From: Betaproteobacteria bacterium UBA6904
GTDB lineage: Bacteria; Pseudomonadota; Gammaproteobacteria; Burkholderiales; SG8-39
Assembly (NCBI GenBank): GCA_002451175.1
Contig: DKBI01000161.1
Span: 1,596 to 7,174 of the forward strand
Direction of reading: 5' to 3'
DNA length: 5,579 nucleotides
The notes below the pieces were generated by a model that saw only the letters and a list, made by a program, of their open reading frames with translations, searched no databases and was not told the origin of the DNA. Positions 1-5,579 of this stretch are shown piece by piece (within the stretch, counting starts at the first letter, position 1; each line of letters opens with the position of its first letter). Position numbers and translations under genes: made by a program.

Positions 1-285
1 CCGTTCGGCGCCAAGGAGGTGGGGCAGGGGCCGCTGCTGCCGGTGATGCCGGCGGTCGCCAACGCCATCTACGACGCGGTCGGCGTGCGCATCGACGAAG
101 TGCCGATCACGCCGGACAAGGTGCGCGCGGCGCTCGAGCTGAAGGCGCAGGGCAAGCTGCCGCGCGTCGGGCCGGAACGGTTTCCGAAAGTGCCCTATCC
201 CGAGGCGATGTTCGTGCTGCCCCCCGGGGAGGGCGGCGACGGCAACGAATCGAAGCGCGCGCGCGCGGGAGCGGCCGCGCCATGA
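1..285 (+). CDS. hcrA: Molybdopterin-binding (alpha) subunit of a 4-hydroxybenzoyl-CoA reductase-like molybdenum hydroxylase, C-terminal part
   Basis: Only the last 94 codons are present; the frame is open from base 1 and ends at the TGA at 283-285. The fragment opens with PFGAKEVGQGPLLPV followed by a helix with AVANAIYDAVGVRIDEVPITP, which is the conserved C-terminal block of xanthine oxidase-family large subunits, beside the molybdopterin active site. Family knowledge: this subunit holds the Mo cofactor and works with a 2Fe-2S subunit and an FAD subunit in the cytoplasm. The Hcr assignment rests mainly on the next gene, whose FAD subunit has the Hcr-type Fe-S insertion. The usual active-site Glu of the family appears to be Gln here (codon 25-27). 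After the usual end (about VRAAL) there are roughly 50 more residues, Pro/Gly-rich and then basic and Ala-rich. It overlaps the next gene by ATGA, so the two are translationally coupled. The substrate could be another aromatic CoA thioester or heterocycle. Confidence 0.82.
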   Translation, partial: PFGAKEVGQGPLLPVMPAVANAIYDAVGVRIDEVPITPDKVRAALELKAQGKLPRVGPERFPKVPYPEAMFVLPPGEGGDGNESKRARAGAAAP

Positions 286-1298
286 TGCGCCTGCCGTGGT
301 TCGATTACCGCGCGCCGCGCTCGATCGAGGAGGCGGCGAAGATCCTCTCCTGGGAAGGCACCGGCGCGATGCTGCTCGCCGGCGGCACGGATCTGCTGCC
401 GAACATGAAGCGCCGCCACCAGATGCCCGGCACGCTCGTCGCGCTGCGCAACATCGAGGAGATGAAGCGCGTGGCGAACGGCAACGGCCTGCGCCTCGGC
501 GCCGGCCTGACGCTCACCGAGGTACTGGCCGTGCGGGGGCTGCGCGAGCGCTATCGCGGGCTTGCGCAGGCCGCCGCGCAGGTGGCGACGCCGCACCTGC
601 GCAACATGGGCACGCTCGGCGGCAATCTGTGCCTCGACACGCGCTGCACGTACTACAACCAGACCTACGAGTGGCGGCAGGCGATCAACTTCTGCATGAA
701 GAAGGACGGCGACGTGTGCTGGGTCGCGACGGCCTCCAAGCGCTGTCTCGCGGTGTCCTCCACCGACACGGCGCCCGCGCTGATCGCCCTCGGCGCGCGC
801 GTCAAGCTCGCCTCGGCCGCCGGCGAGCGCGACCTGGCGCTCGCCGAGCTGTACCACAACGACGGCATCGAGTACCTGCGGCGCAGGCCCGACGAGATCC
901 TCACCGAGGTGATCCTGCCGCGCGCGGAGGGCTGGAAGAGCACGTACTGGAAGCTGCGCCGCCGCGGCGCGTTCGATTTTCCGCTGCTGGGCGTCGCGGC
1001 CGCGGTGAAGACCGCGGCCGACGGCACCGTGGAAGAGGCGCGCCTCGTGCTGGGCGCGGTGTCCTCGCACCCGCTCGTCGTCAAGACGGAGGCGCTCGCA
1101 GGCAAGCAGCTCTCCGACGACGTCATCGCGGAGATCGGCGAAGCCGCCGAGTCGCGCGCGAAGCCGATGGACAACGCCGACATGGACCTGCGCTGGCGCA
1201 AGCACGTGGTGGCCGACTTCGTCGGCTATGCGCTGCGCGAGCTGCGCGGCGACGACCTGTCGCAGACGCGGCTGCGCACGGCCCGCCAGCTGGTCTGA
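282..1298 (+). CDS. hcrB: FAD-binding (beta) subunit of 4-hydroxybenzoyl-CoA reductase-like enzyme, with extra [4Fe-4S] site
   Basis: This 338-residue protein is a complete CO dehydrogenase flavoprotein/xanthine dehydrogenase FAD subunit. The two FAD-binding loops are visible: LLAGGTDLLP at residues 31-40 and TLGGNLC at 111-117. The C-terminal CO_deh_flav_C-like domain covers about 218-325. Between the FAD loops and the later strand STDTAPALIALGA lies an insertion with Cys122, Cys138, Cys146 and Cys155 (plus Cys117 just before it). In the family, four cysteines in such an insertion bind the additional [4Fe-4S] cluster of 4-hydroxybenzoyl-CoA reductase, which removes the phenolic hydroxyl to give benzoyl-CoA in anaerobic aromatic degradation. 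The start at 282 overlaps the upstream stop (ATGA) and has GGGAG at 267-271, 10 bases upstream; a second ATG at 285 is possible. The gene is the last of its operon here: a convergent gene follows after 41 bases and no 2Fe-2S subunit lies downstream. Subunit type is secure; the exact substrate is inferred. Confidence 0.9.
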   Translation: MMRLPWFDYRAPRSIEEAAKILSWEGTGAMLLAGGTDLLPNMKRRHQMPGTLVALRNIEEMKRVANGNGLRLGAGLTLTEVLAVRGLRERYRGLAQAAAQVATPHLRNMGTLGGNLCLDTRCTYYNQTYEWRQAINFCMKKDGDVCWVATASKRCLAVSSTDTAPALIALGARVKLASAAGERDLALAELYHNDGIEYLRRRPDEILTEVILPRAEGWKSTYWKLRRRGAFDFPLLGVAAAVKTAADGTVEEARLVLGAVSSHPLVVKTEALAGKQLSDDVIAEIGEAAESRAKPMDNADMDLRWRKHVVADFVGYALRELRGDDLSQTRLRTARQLV

Positions 1299-1305
1299 GT
1301 GCGCC

Positions 1306-1321
1306 GCCGGCGCGCGCCGGC
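1306..1321. terminator. Perfect GC-rich palindrome between convergent genes, possible bidirectional terminator
   Basis: A perfect 16-base palindrome with arms GCCGGC and GCCGGC around GCGC sits in the 41-base gap between the stop codons of the FAD subunit and the antiporter. Its place between convergent stops suits a shared transcription stop. There is no T-run on either side, so it is not a canonical intrinsic terminator, and short GC palindromes arise easily by chance in DNA of this composition. Confidence 0.25.
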
Positions 1322-1339
1322 AACCCGCCGTCCTGCCAC

Positions 1340-3121
1340 TCAAGCCTCCGGGCGCGGCGGCGCGAGGACCGTCACGCTCCAGCCGGTGCCGGGCTGGACC
1401 GGGCGCTCCGCGGTTGCCACCCGAAGCCGGCCCTGCTCGCTGATGCCGAAGAGCAGCAGGGCGCCGTCGCCCTGATTCGCGCGCAAGTCCTCGTAGCTGA
1501 ACCCGTCGGTCAGGCGGGTCGTCTTGACGCGCCAGCCCGCGGCGACGCGCTGTTCCAGCTCGCCGAGTGTCGCGTCGTTCGAGAACAGCTTGGGCGCCGA
1601 CAGCGTCTGCGCGAAGTCGGCGTCGGCTTTGGCGCCCGGCGCGATGTTGCGCAGGAAGAAGACATGCGCAGCGCCGAATTCACTGCGGTAGCGCACGCAG
1701 GCGAGGGTGTTCAGCTCGCGCCGCGGCGACATGGCGAACAGATTGCCGATGCCGACGAGGTCCAGCTGGCGGTCCGCGTACTCGGACACCGGATTGCCGT
1801 AATAGGCGCGCAGGCCGTCCATGCGCGCCGCCTGCACGCCACCCCAGTCGTCGTCAACCACCAGCACGGCGATCTTCTGCGCCGCGAGCGCCTTGGCGAC
1901 GAGGCGCGCGACCGCCCCGCTGCCGACGATCATCACGCCGCTCGCCTCCGGGTCCGCGACCCGGAGCCAGCGCGCGAGCGGCCCCGCCGTCGCGCTCTGC
2001 ACGAGGACCGTGCCGATGATCATGAGGAAGGTGAGCGGCACGAGAACGGCGGCGCCCGGCTCGCCCAGCGCCTGCAGCCGCAGGGCGAACAGCGCGGAGA
2101 CGGCGGCGGCGACGATGCCGCGCGGCGCAATCCAGGCGAGCAGCGCGCGCTCGCGCCAGGTGAGCGCGCTGCTCGTCGTGGAGGCGAGCACCGCGAGGGG
2201 GCGCGCGACGAACAGCGCGACCAGCAGCACGCCGAAGCCGCCGATCAGCGTGGAGCGCGGGATGTCCGGGTCGAGGCGCGCCGCGAGCAGCACGAACAGC
2301 GCGGAGATGACGATCGTACTGAGATGCTCCTTGAAGTCGAGGATGTCGTCGATGTGCAGATCGCGCTGGTTGGTGAGCACCATGCCCATCACGGTCACGG
2401 CGAGCAGGCCGGATTCGTGCATGATCGCGTTCGATCCCGTGAAGGCGATCAGCACCAGCGTGAGCGTGGCGTAGACCTGCAGGTATTCCGGGATCAGGCG
2501 GCGCTTGAGCAGCGTGCCCAGCAGCCACGCGCCGGCGAAGCCCGTGGCGAGGCCGGCGAGCACGGTGTAGGCGAACACCTCGACGGAATGCGGGCTGAAT
2601 CCGGACACGATCGCCTGAAACACGAGCACGGCGAGCAGCGCGCCGATCGGGTCGATGAGAATGCCTTCCCAGCGCAGGATGTTGCCCACGCGCTCCTTCG
2701 GACGCACGCTGCGCAGCAGGGGCACGACCACCGTGGGACCGGTGACGCACACCAGCGCGCCGAACAGCAGCGCCAGCGGCCACTCGATCTGCAGCAACTG
2801 GTGCGCGGCCGCCGCGAGGACGAGCAGCGTGACGAGCGCGCCGATGCTCACCAGCCGCAGGATGGTTCCGCCGACGCCGCGCGCCTCGCTCAGGCGGAGC
2901 GTGAGGCTGCCCTCGAACAGGATCACCGCGACGCCGAGAGAGACCACCGGCAGCAGCAGTTCGCCAAGCAGGGCATCGGGGTCGAGGATGCCCGCCACGG
3001 GCCCGAGCGCGATGCCCGCCAGCAGCAGGAACAGAATCGCAGGCAGCTTGACGCGCCAGGCAAGCCATTGGCACGCGAACCCGACGAGCAGGATGGCGGC
3101 GAGGGCGAGGGGCAGGTTCAT
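1340..3121 (-). CDS. CPA1-type monovalent cation/proton antiporter with C-terminal TrkA-N/RCK-like domain
   Basis: The 593-residue protein is an inner-membrane antiporter expected to exchange Na+ or K+ for H+. Residues 1 to about 385 form some 12-13 hydrophobic segments of the Na+/H+ exchanger fold. Key sites are GPTVVVPLL (128-136), the ion-binding segment WEGILIDPIGALLA (151-164) with Asp157 and Ile156 at the place of the usual Asn-Asp pair, and APRGIVAAA (332-340). Residues about 395-500 resemble a TrkA-N/RCK Rossmann domain: VMIVGSGAVARL (396-407), then VLVVDDDW (419-426) with the acidic end of strand two. Residues about 505-593 form a further soluble tail. Such domains gate transport in response to NAD(H) or other nucleotides in related proteins; that is family inference here. 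The start at 3121 has no clear Shine-Dalgarno sequence. It converges on the hcr-like operon and diverges from the peptidase gene. Ion specificity (Na+ or K+) cannot be read from sequence. Confidence 0.9.
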   Translation of the reverse strand: MNLPLALAAILLVGFACQWLAWRVKLPAILFLLLAGIALGPVAGILDPDALLGELLLPVVSLGVAVILFEGSLTLRLSEARGVGGTILRLVSIGALVTLLVLAAAAHQLLQIEWPLALLFGALVCVTGPTVVVPLLRSVRPKERVGNILRWEGILIDPIGALLAVLVFQAIVSGFSPHSVEVFAYTVLAGLATGFAGAWLLGTLLKRRLIPEYLQVYATLTLVLIAFTGSNAIMHESGLLAVTVMGMVLTNQRDLHIDDILDFKEHLSTIVISALFVLLAARLDPDIPRSTLIGGFGVLLVALFVARPLAVLASTTSSALTWRERALLAWIAPRGIVAAAVSALFALRLQALGEPGAAVLVPLTFLMIIGTVLVQSATAGPLARWLRVADPEASGVMIVGSGAVARLVAKALAAQKIAVLVVDDDWGGVQAARMDGLRAYYGNPVSEYADRQLDLVGIGNLFAMSPRRELNTLACVRYRSEFGAAHVFFLRNIAPGAKADADFAQTLSAPKLFSNDATLGELEQRVAAGWRVKTTRLTDGFSYEDLRANQGDGALLLFGISEQGRLRVATAERPVQPGTGWSVTVLAPPRPEA

Positions 3122-3183
3122 GGGGACGGCAGCGATCCGGTCCGTTGCGGCGCGGGCCGCGGCACGACCGCGACGAGTGCGCC

Positions 3184-3213
3184 ATTATCGACTGTCGCGA
3201 GCGCTCCGCGCAA
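3184..3213 (-). promoter_or_regulatory. Candidate sigma70-type promoter for the antiporter gene
   Basis: Read on the minus strand, TTGCGC (3213-3208) and GATAAT (3189-3184) are separated by 18 bases. The -10 matches the consensus at 5 of 6 positions and the -35 at 4 of 6. It would start transcription near 3177, giving a leader of about 55 bases before the start codon at 3121. It lies in the only AT-rich patch of this GC-rich gap. Prediction by eye only. Confidence 0.35.
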
Positions 3214-3243
3214 AAAATGCGCGCGCCGCGCTCGGCCTCGCGC

Positions 3244-3249
3244 CATAAT
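3244..3249 (+). promoter_or_regulatory. Candidate -10 element (CATAAT) upstream of the M3 peptidase gene
   Basis: CATAAT matches the sigma70 -10 consensus at 5 of 6 positions and lies 47 bases before the ATG at 3297. No convincing -35 hexamer is present 16-18 bases upstream, where the sequence is a run of GC alternation; an A6 tract at 3212-3217 lies a little further up. It is the only plausible -10 close to the start on this strand, so it is offered with low confidence. Confidence 0.28.
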
Positions 3250-3296
3250 CCGGGCGGCGCGAAGCGCGCCGGTTCTCGATACCCTCTGGAGGACGC

Positions 3297-5192
3297 ATGC
3301 CGATTCACCGTTTGCTGGTCGCCGGCCTGACCCTGTCGGCCCTCGGGCTGCACGCCCCGGCCGAGGCGGCCAAGCCCGCCACGCGCAACCGCGCCGAGAT
3401 CCCCGCGCAGTACCGCTGGGACTTCGCGCCGATCTATCCGGACTGGGCGGCGTGGGAAAACGGCCTGCGCGACCTGGACGCGAAGATGAACGCCTTCGCG
3501 GCGCTCAAGGGCACGCTCGGCAAGGGACCCGAGCAGCTCGCGCACGCCTACCGCGCGCTCGACGAGATCGGCATCCTGGAGTATCGCGTCTACCGCTATC
3601 CGCAGCTGCAGCGCGATACCGACACGCGCAACCAGGACGTCGCCGGCCGCTTCCAGCGCGTCGGCGCGCTCCTCGCCAAGTTCGGCACGCTCACCGCGTG
3701 GTTCACGCCCGAGCTGCTGCAGATTCCGCAGGCGACCGTGGCGCTGTGGCTGCGCGACACGCCGGCGCTCGCGCCCTACCGCTTTCCGATCCTCGAGGAG
3801 TTCCGCAAGCGCCAGCACGTGCTCGACGAGGCGGGGGAGAAGCTCCTGTCGTTCTCGGCGCGCGCCAACCAGACGCCGAACAGCGTGTATTCGGAGCTGT
3901 CCACGTCGGACATCAAATTCCCGAAGGTGAAGCTCTCGGACGGCGCGGAGTTCGTCCTCTCGCCCGGCAACTACCAGCAGCTGCTGCGCACGCGCTACGA
4001 GCAGGCCGACCGCGCGAAGGCCTTCGAGGGGCACATCGGCGCCTTCACTGCCAACGCGAACAGCTACGCGGCGATCTACAACGGCGTGCTGCAGCGCGGC
4101 TGGTTCCTCGCGCAGGCGCGCCGGTTCCCGACCACGCTCGAGGCGGCGCTGGAGGACAACGCGGTGCCGCCGGCGGTGGTCACCAACCTGATCGACACGG
4201 TGCGCGCCGGGGTGGGGCCGCTGCGGCGCTACGCGCAATTGCGCCGCAAGCTGCTGGGGCTGAAGGAATACCACCTGTACGACAGCGCGATCCCGATCTT
4301 CCGCAACGAGGCGAGCTACGACTTCGACCGCTCCAAGGATCTGGTGCTCGAGGCGGTGGCGCCGCTCGGCGCGGACTACGTCGCGAGCTACCGCCGCTGG
4401 ATGGCGGGCGGCAACCTCGACGTCTACGAGAACGAGGGCAAGCGCTCCGGGGCCTACAGCGCCAGCGTCTACGGCGTGGCGCCGTACGTGCTCATGAACT
4501 ACAACGACACGCTGGACGCGCTGTTCACCTTCGCGCACGAGACCGGGCACGCGATGCACTCGGTGCTCTCGAACGAGGCGCAGCCCTTCGCCACCTCGCA
4601 GTACACGATCTTCGTCGCCGAGGTGGCGTCCACCACGAACGAGCGGTTCCTCCTCGAGCGGCTGCTCGAGCGCACCGCCGATCCGAAGGAGCGCTTCCTG
4701 CTGCTCGAGCACGCGGTGGATGCGATCGTCGGCACGTTCTACACGCAGGTGCTGTTTGCGGACTTCGAGCTGCAGGCGCACCGGCTCGCCGAGCAGGGCC
4801 AGCCGGTGACCGCGGAGGTGCTGAACGGCCTGTACCTGAAGCTATTGAAGGACTACTACGGCGACGCGGTCACCGTGGACGATGCCTACAAGGCGACCTG
4901 GATGCGCATCCCCCACTTCTACAACTCGCCGTACTACGTGTACCAGTACGCCACGTGCTTCGCCTCGTCGGCGAAGCTCTTCAAGGACATGACCACCGGC
5001 AGCACGGCCGAGCGCGCGGCGGCCACCGAGCGCTACCGCACGCTGCTGAAGAGCGGGGGCGACGACCAGCCGATGCGCCAGCTGCAGAAGGCGGGCGTGG
5101 ACCTCACGCAGCGCGCCACCGTGCAGGCGGTCATCGAGCAGATGGACCAGCTCGTCTCCCGGATGGAGCAGGAGGCGGCGAAGATCCGCTGA
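3297..5192 (+). CDS. Exported M3-family zinc oligoendopeptidase (PepF-like)
   Basis: The 631-residue protein is a metallopeptidase of the thimet/oligoendopeptidase F group, which cleaves short peptides. The zinc site is plain: His414-Glu415-Thr-Gly-His418 in FAHETGHAMHS, with the third ligand Glu442 in FVAEVAST, 24 residues after His418 as in the family. The block GKRSGAYS (381-388) and the Tyr-rich HFYNSPYYVYQYATC (540-554) are the conserved substrate-binding elements of M3 peptidases. Residues 35-260 form the helical N-terminal domain of the PepF type. Residues 1-24 look like a Sec signal peptide: His-Arg, a hydrophobic core, and a predicted signal peptidase I site after AEA (22-24), so the enzyme is probably periplasmic. 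The start is supported by GGAGGA at 3288-3293. It stands alone, diverging from the antiporter and converging, 11 bases away, on the small gene. The role is likely peptide turnover; the natural substrate is unknown. Confidence 0.93.
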   Translation: MPIHRLLVAGLTLSALGLHAPAEAAKPATRNRAEIPAQYRWDFAPIYPDWAAWENGLRDLDAKMNAFAALKGTLGKGPEQLAHAYRALDEIGILEYRVYRYPQLQRDTDTRNQDVAGRFQRVGALLAKFGTLTAWFTPELLQIPQATVALWLRDTPALAPYRFPILEEFRKRQHVLDEAGEKLLSFSARANQTPNSVYSELSTSDIKFPKVKLSDGAEFVLSPGNYQQLLRTRYEQADRAKAFEGHIGAFTANANSYAAIYNGVLQRGWFLAQARRFPTTLEAALEDNAVPPAVVTNLIDTVRAGVGPLRRYAQLRRKLLGLKEYHLYDSAIPIFRNEASYDFDRSKDLVLEAVAPLGADYVASYRRWMAGGNLDVYENEGKRSGAYSASVYGVAPYVLMNYNDTLDALFTFAHETGHAMHSVLSNEAQPFATSQYTIFVAEVASTTNERFLLERLLERTADPKERFLLLEHAVDAIVGTFYTQVLFADFELQAHRLAEQGQPVTAEVLNGLYLKLLKDYYGDAVTVDDAYKATWMRIPHFYNSPYYVYQYATCFASSAKLFKDMTTGSTAERAAATERYRTLLKSGGDDQPMRQLQKAGVDLTQRATVQAVIEQMDQLVSRMEQEAAKIR

Positions 5193-5203
5193 GGCGCCGG
5201 GCG

Positions 5204-5401
5204 CTACACCGGGTTATTGAGGTTGAACTTGAAATCCTCGCCCGGGTGCTCGACCGAGATGCCGAGGTACTCGCGCCGGGTGTCCTCGGACTCGAAATAG
5301 ATCTTGAGCGCCGAGTCGCCGCTGCCTTCGATGACGAAGGGATGGCCTTCCGGATTCTGGACGTCGTTGAGCGTGATCGGGTCGGTCGTCGAGATGCGCA
5401 T
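5204..5401 (-). CDS. Small acidic protein of unknown function (65 residues)
   Basis: I do not recognise the family. The gene is supported by a strong Shine-Dalgarno sequence five bases before the ATG, by a balanced amino acid composition unlike the Arg/Ala-rich shadow frames around it, and by filling the gap between its neighbours almost exactly. The protein has 12 Asp/Glu against 5 Lys/Arg and no cysteine, signal peptide or membrane segment. It looks mostly beta-stranded: PFVIEGSG (21-28), ALKIYFESED (31-40) and EYLGISVEH (44-52) alternate hydrophobic and polar residues, and the C-terminus is Asn-rich (FKFNLNNPV). It is likely a soluble cytoplasmic protein. Its stop lies 11 bases from the peptidase stop, in the opposite direction, and its start diverges from the dehydrogenase gene with a 77-base gap, so it is transcribed alone and context suggests no partner. 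Confidence 0.78.
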   Translation of the reverse strand: MRISTTDPITLNDVQNPEGHPFVIEGSGDSALKIYFESEDTRREYLGISVEHPGEDFKFNLNNPV

Positions 5402-5406
5402 GGTCG

Positions 5407-5413
5407 TTCCTCC
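5407..5413 (-). promoter_or_regulatory. Strong ribosome binding site of the 65-residue protein gene
   Basis: Read on the minus strand this is GGAGGAA, ending five bases before the ATG at 5401. It nearly matches the full anti-Shine-Dalgarno complement at good spacing. It fixes the start codon and is one of the main arguments that this short frame is a real gene. Confidence 0.8.
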
Positions 5414-5442
5414 GCGGACCCTACGCTAGCGAAACGCGCGGC

Positions 5443-5472
5443 TTGCGGGGTTGATCGCCGTCAAGCCACAAT
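5443..5472 (+). promoter_or_regulatory. Candidate promoter for the dehydrogenase gene, possibly giving a leaderless transcript
   Basis: TTGCGG (5443-5448) and CACAAT (5467-5472) are separated by 18 bases. Each matches the sigma70 consensus at only 3-4 of 6 positions. The -10 ends seven bases before the ATG at 5479, so transcription would begin at or next to the start codon. The lack of any Shine-Dalgarno sequence before this ATG agrees with a leaderless mRNA. Weak evidence, from spacing and weak hexamers only. Confidence 0.22.
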
Positions 5473-5478
5473 CGCTCC

Positions 5479-5579
5479 ATGACCGAAGCCAGGGCGGCAC
5501 TGATCGTGGGGGCGGGGGACTCGACCGGGGGCGCGATCGCGCGGCGCTTTGCGCGGGAGGGTCAGGTCGCCTGCGTGAC
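5479..5579 (+). CDS. Short-chain dehydrogenase/reductase (SDR), N-terminal fragment
   Basis: Only the first 33 codons and two bases lie in the window. The translation runs from MTEARAALIVGAGDSTGG into AIARRFAREGQVACV. This is the first beta-alpha-beta unit of a Rossmann fold: strand AALIVGAG, glycine-rich turn GAGDSTGGAIA (residues 11-21) matching the SDR pattern Gly-x-Gly-x-x-x-Gly-x-Ala-Ile-Ala, helix IARRFAREG, and the beginning of strand two. It should bind NAD(P)(H) and oxidise or reduce an alcohol or ketone; the substrate, the Tyr-x-x-x-Lys active site and cofactor preference are beyond the window. No Shine-Dalgarno sequence precedes the ATG, but it is the natural family start, a few residues before the first strand. 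It diverges from the small acidic protein gene. An alternative start further downstream would cut into the first strand and is unlikely. Confidence 0.85.
   Translation, partial: MTEARAALIVGAGDSTGGAIARRFAREGQVACV

Noticed and set aside
195..1343. A 382-codon open frame on the minus strand opposite the FAD subunit.
   Set aside because: It is antisense to a gene with clear FAD and Fe-S motifs, its translation is Arg/Ala/His-rich, and it runs a few bases into the end of the antiporter gene. It is a GC-driven shadow.
3122..3296. A possible small RNA or extra small gene in the divergent intergenic region.
   Set aside because: The 175-base gap is accounted for by two candidate promoters and the peptidase ribosome site. 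I found no hairpin followed by a T-run and no short frame with its own ribosome site; frames crossing it are shadows.
1854..4781. A 975-codon open frame on the minus strand opposite the peptidase and across the antiporter gene.
   Set aside because: Over the peptidase it is antisense with an Arg/Leu/Val/Glu/Ala-biased translation; over the antiporter it is a shifted frame of the same strand. No ribosome site or recognisable domain supports it.
5194..5204. Short inverted repeat GCGCC-G-GGCGC between the peptidase and small-gene stops, as a terminator.
   Set aside because: The arms leave a one-base loop, so the usable stem is only about four pairs, no T-run follows, and such repeats are frequent at this GC content.
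5441..5466. Nested inverted elements (GCTTG...CAAGC and TTGA...TCAA) before the SDR gene, as an operator.
   Set aside because: The two pairings use different spacing and share the same right arm, and neither gives a symmetrical site longer than five bases. Chance is the simpler explanation.
296..5482. A single open frame of 1728 codons on the plus strand running through the whole window.
   Set aside because: Its product is dominated by Arg, Ala, Gly and Gln without domains, it overlaps four well-supported genes in other frames or strands, and it changes character at each gene border. Stop codons are rare in DNA this GC-rich, so long shadow frames are expected.
1..5579. An undescribed multi-gene system (defence, mobile element or biosynthetic cluster).
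   Set aside because: Gene orientations alternate, all large genes belong to known housekeeping or catabolic families, base composition is even, and there are no integrase, transposase, toxin-antitoxin or repeat signatures.

Overview
The window is uniformly GC-rich and tightly packed, with the codon bias and gene types of a high-GC proteobacterium; Betaproteobacteria (Burkholderiales/Rhodocyclales-like) is my best guess from general style, not from a marker gene. No rRNA, tRNA, CRISPR array, insertion sequence or phage gene is visible, and no stretch over 300 bases lacks a gene.

Layout. (1) Bases 1-1298, plus strand: the last 94 codons of a molybdenum hydroxylase large subunit, then a complete FAD subunit starting on an ATGA overlap. 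The FAD subunit carries the four-cysteine insertion that marks the 4-hydroxybenzoyl-CoA reductase (Hcr) type of the xanthine oxidase family, so this looks like the end of an hcr-like operon for degrading an aromatic compound. The 2Fe-2S subunit is not downstream and should lie upstream of the window or elsewhere. (2) Bases 1340-3121, minus strand and convergent with the operon: a CPA1-type cation/proton antiporter fused to a TrkA-N/RCK-like nucleotide-binding domain. (3) Bases 3122-3296: a divergent intergenic region with two small AT-rich islands that could be the two promoters. (4) Bases 3297-5192, plus strand: an M3-family (PepF-like) zinc metallopeptidase with an export signal. (5) Bases 5204-5401, minus strand: a 65-residue acidic protein of unknown function with a strong Shine-Dalgarno sequence. 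(6) From base 5479, plus strand: the first 33 codons of a short-chain dehydrogenase/reductase, cut by the window end.

Apart from the two coupled reductase subunits, the genes face toward or away from each other and do not form one pathway. I see an ordinary chromosomal region with no new multi-gene system. The points most worth a second look are the Gln at the position where the molybdenum hydroxylase family normally has its catalytic Glu, the Hcr-type Fe-S insertion, the possible leaderless start of the last gene, and the small unknown protein.
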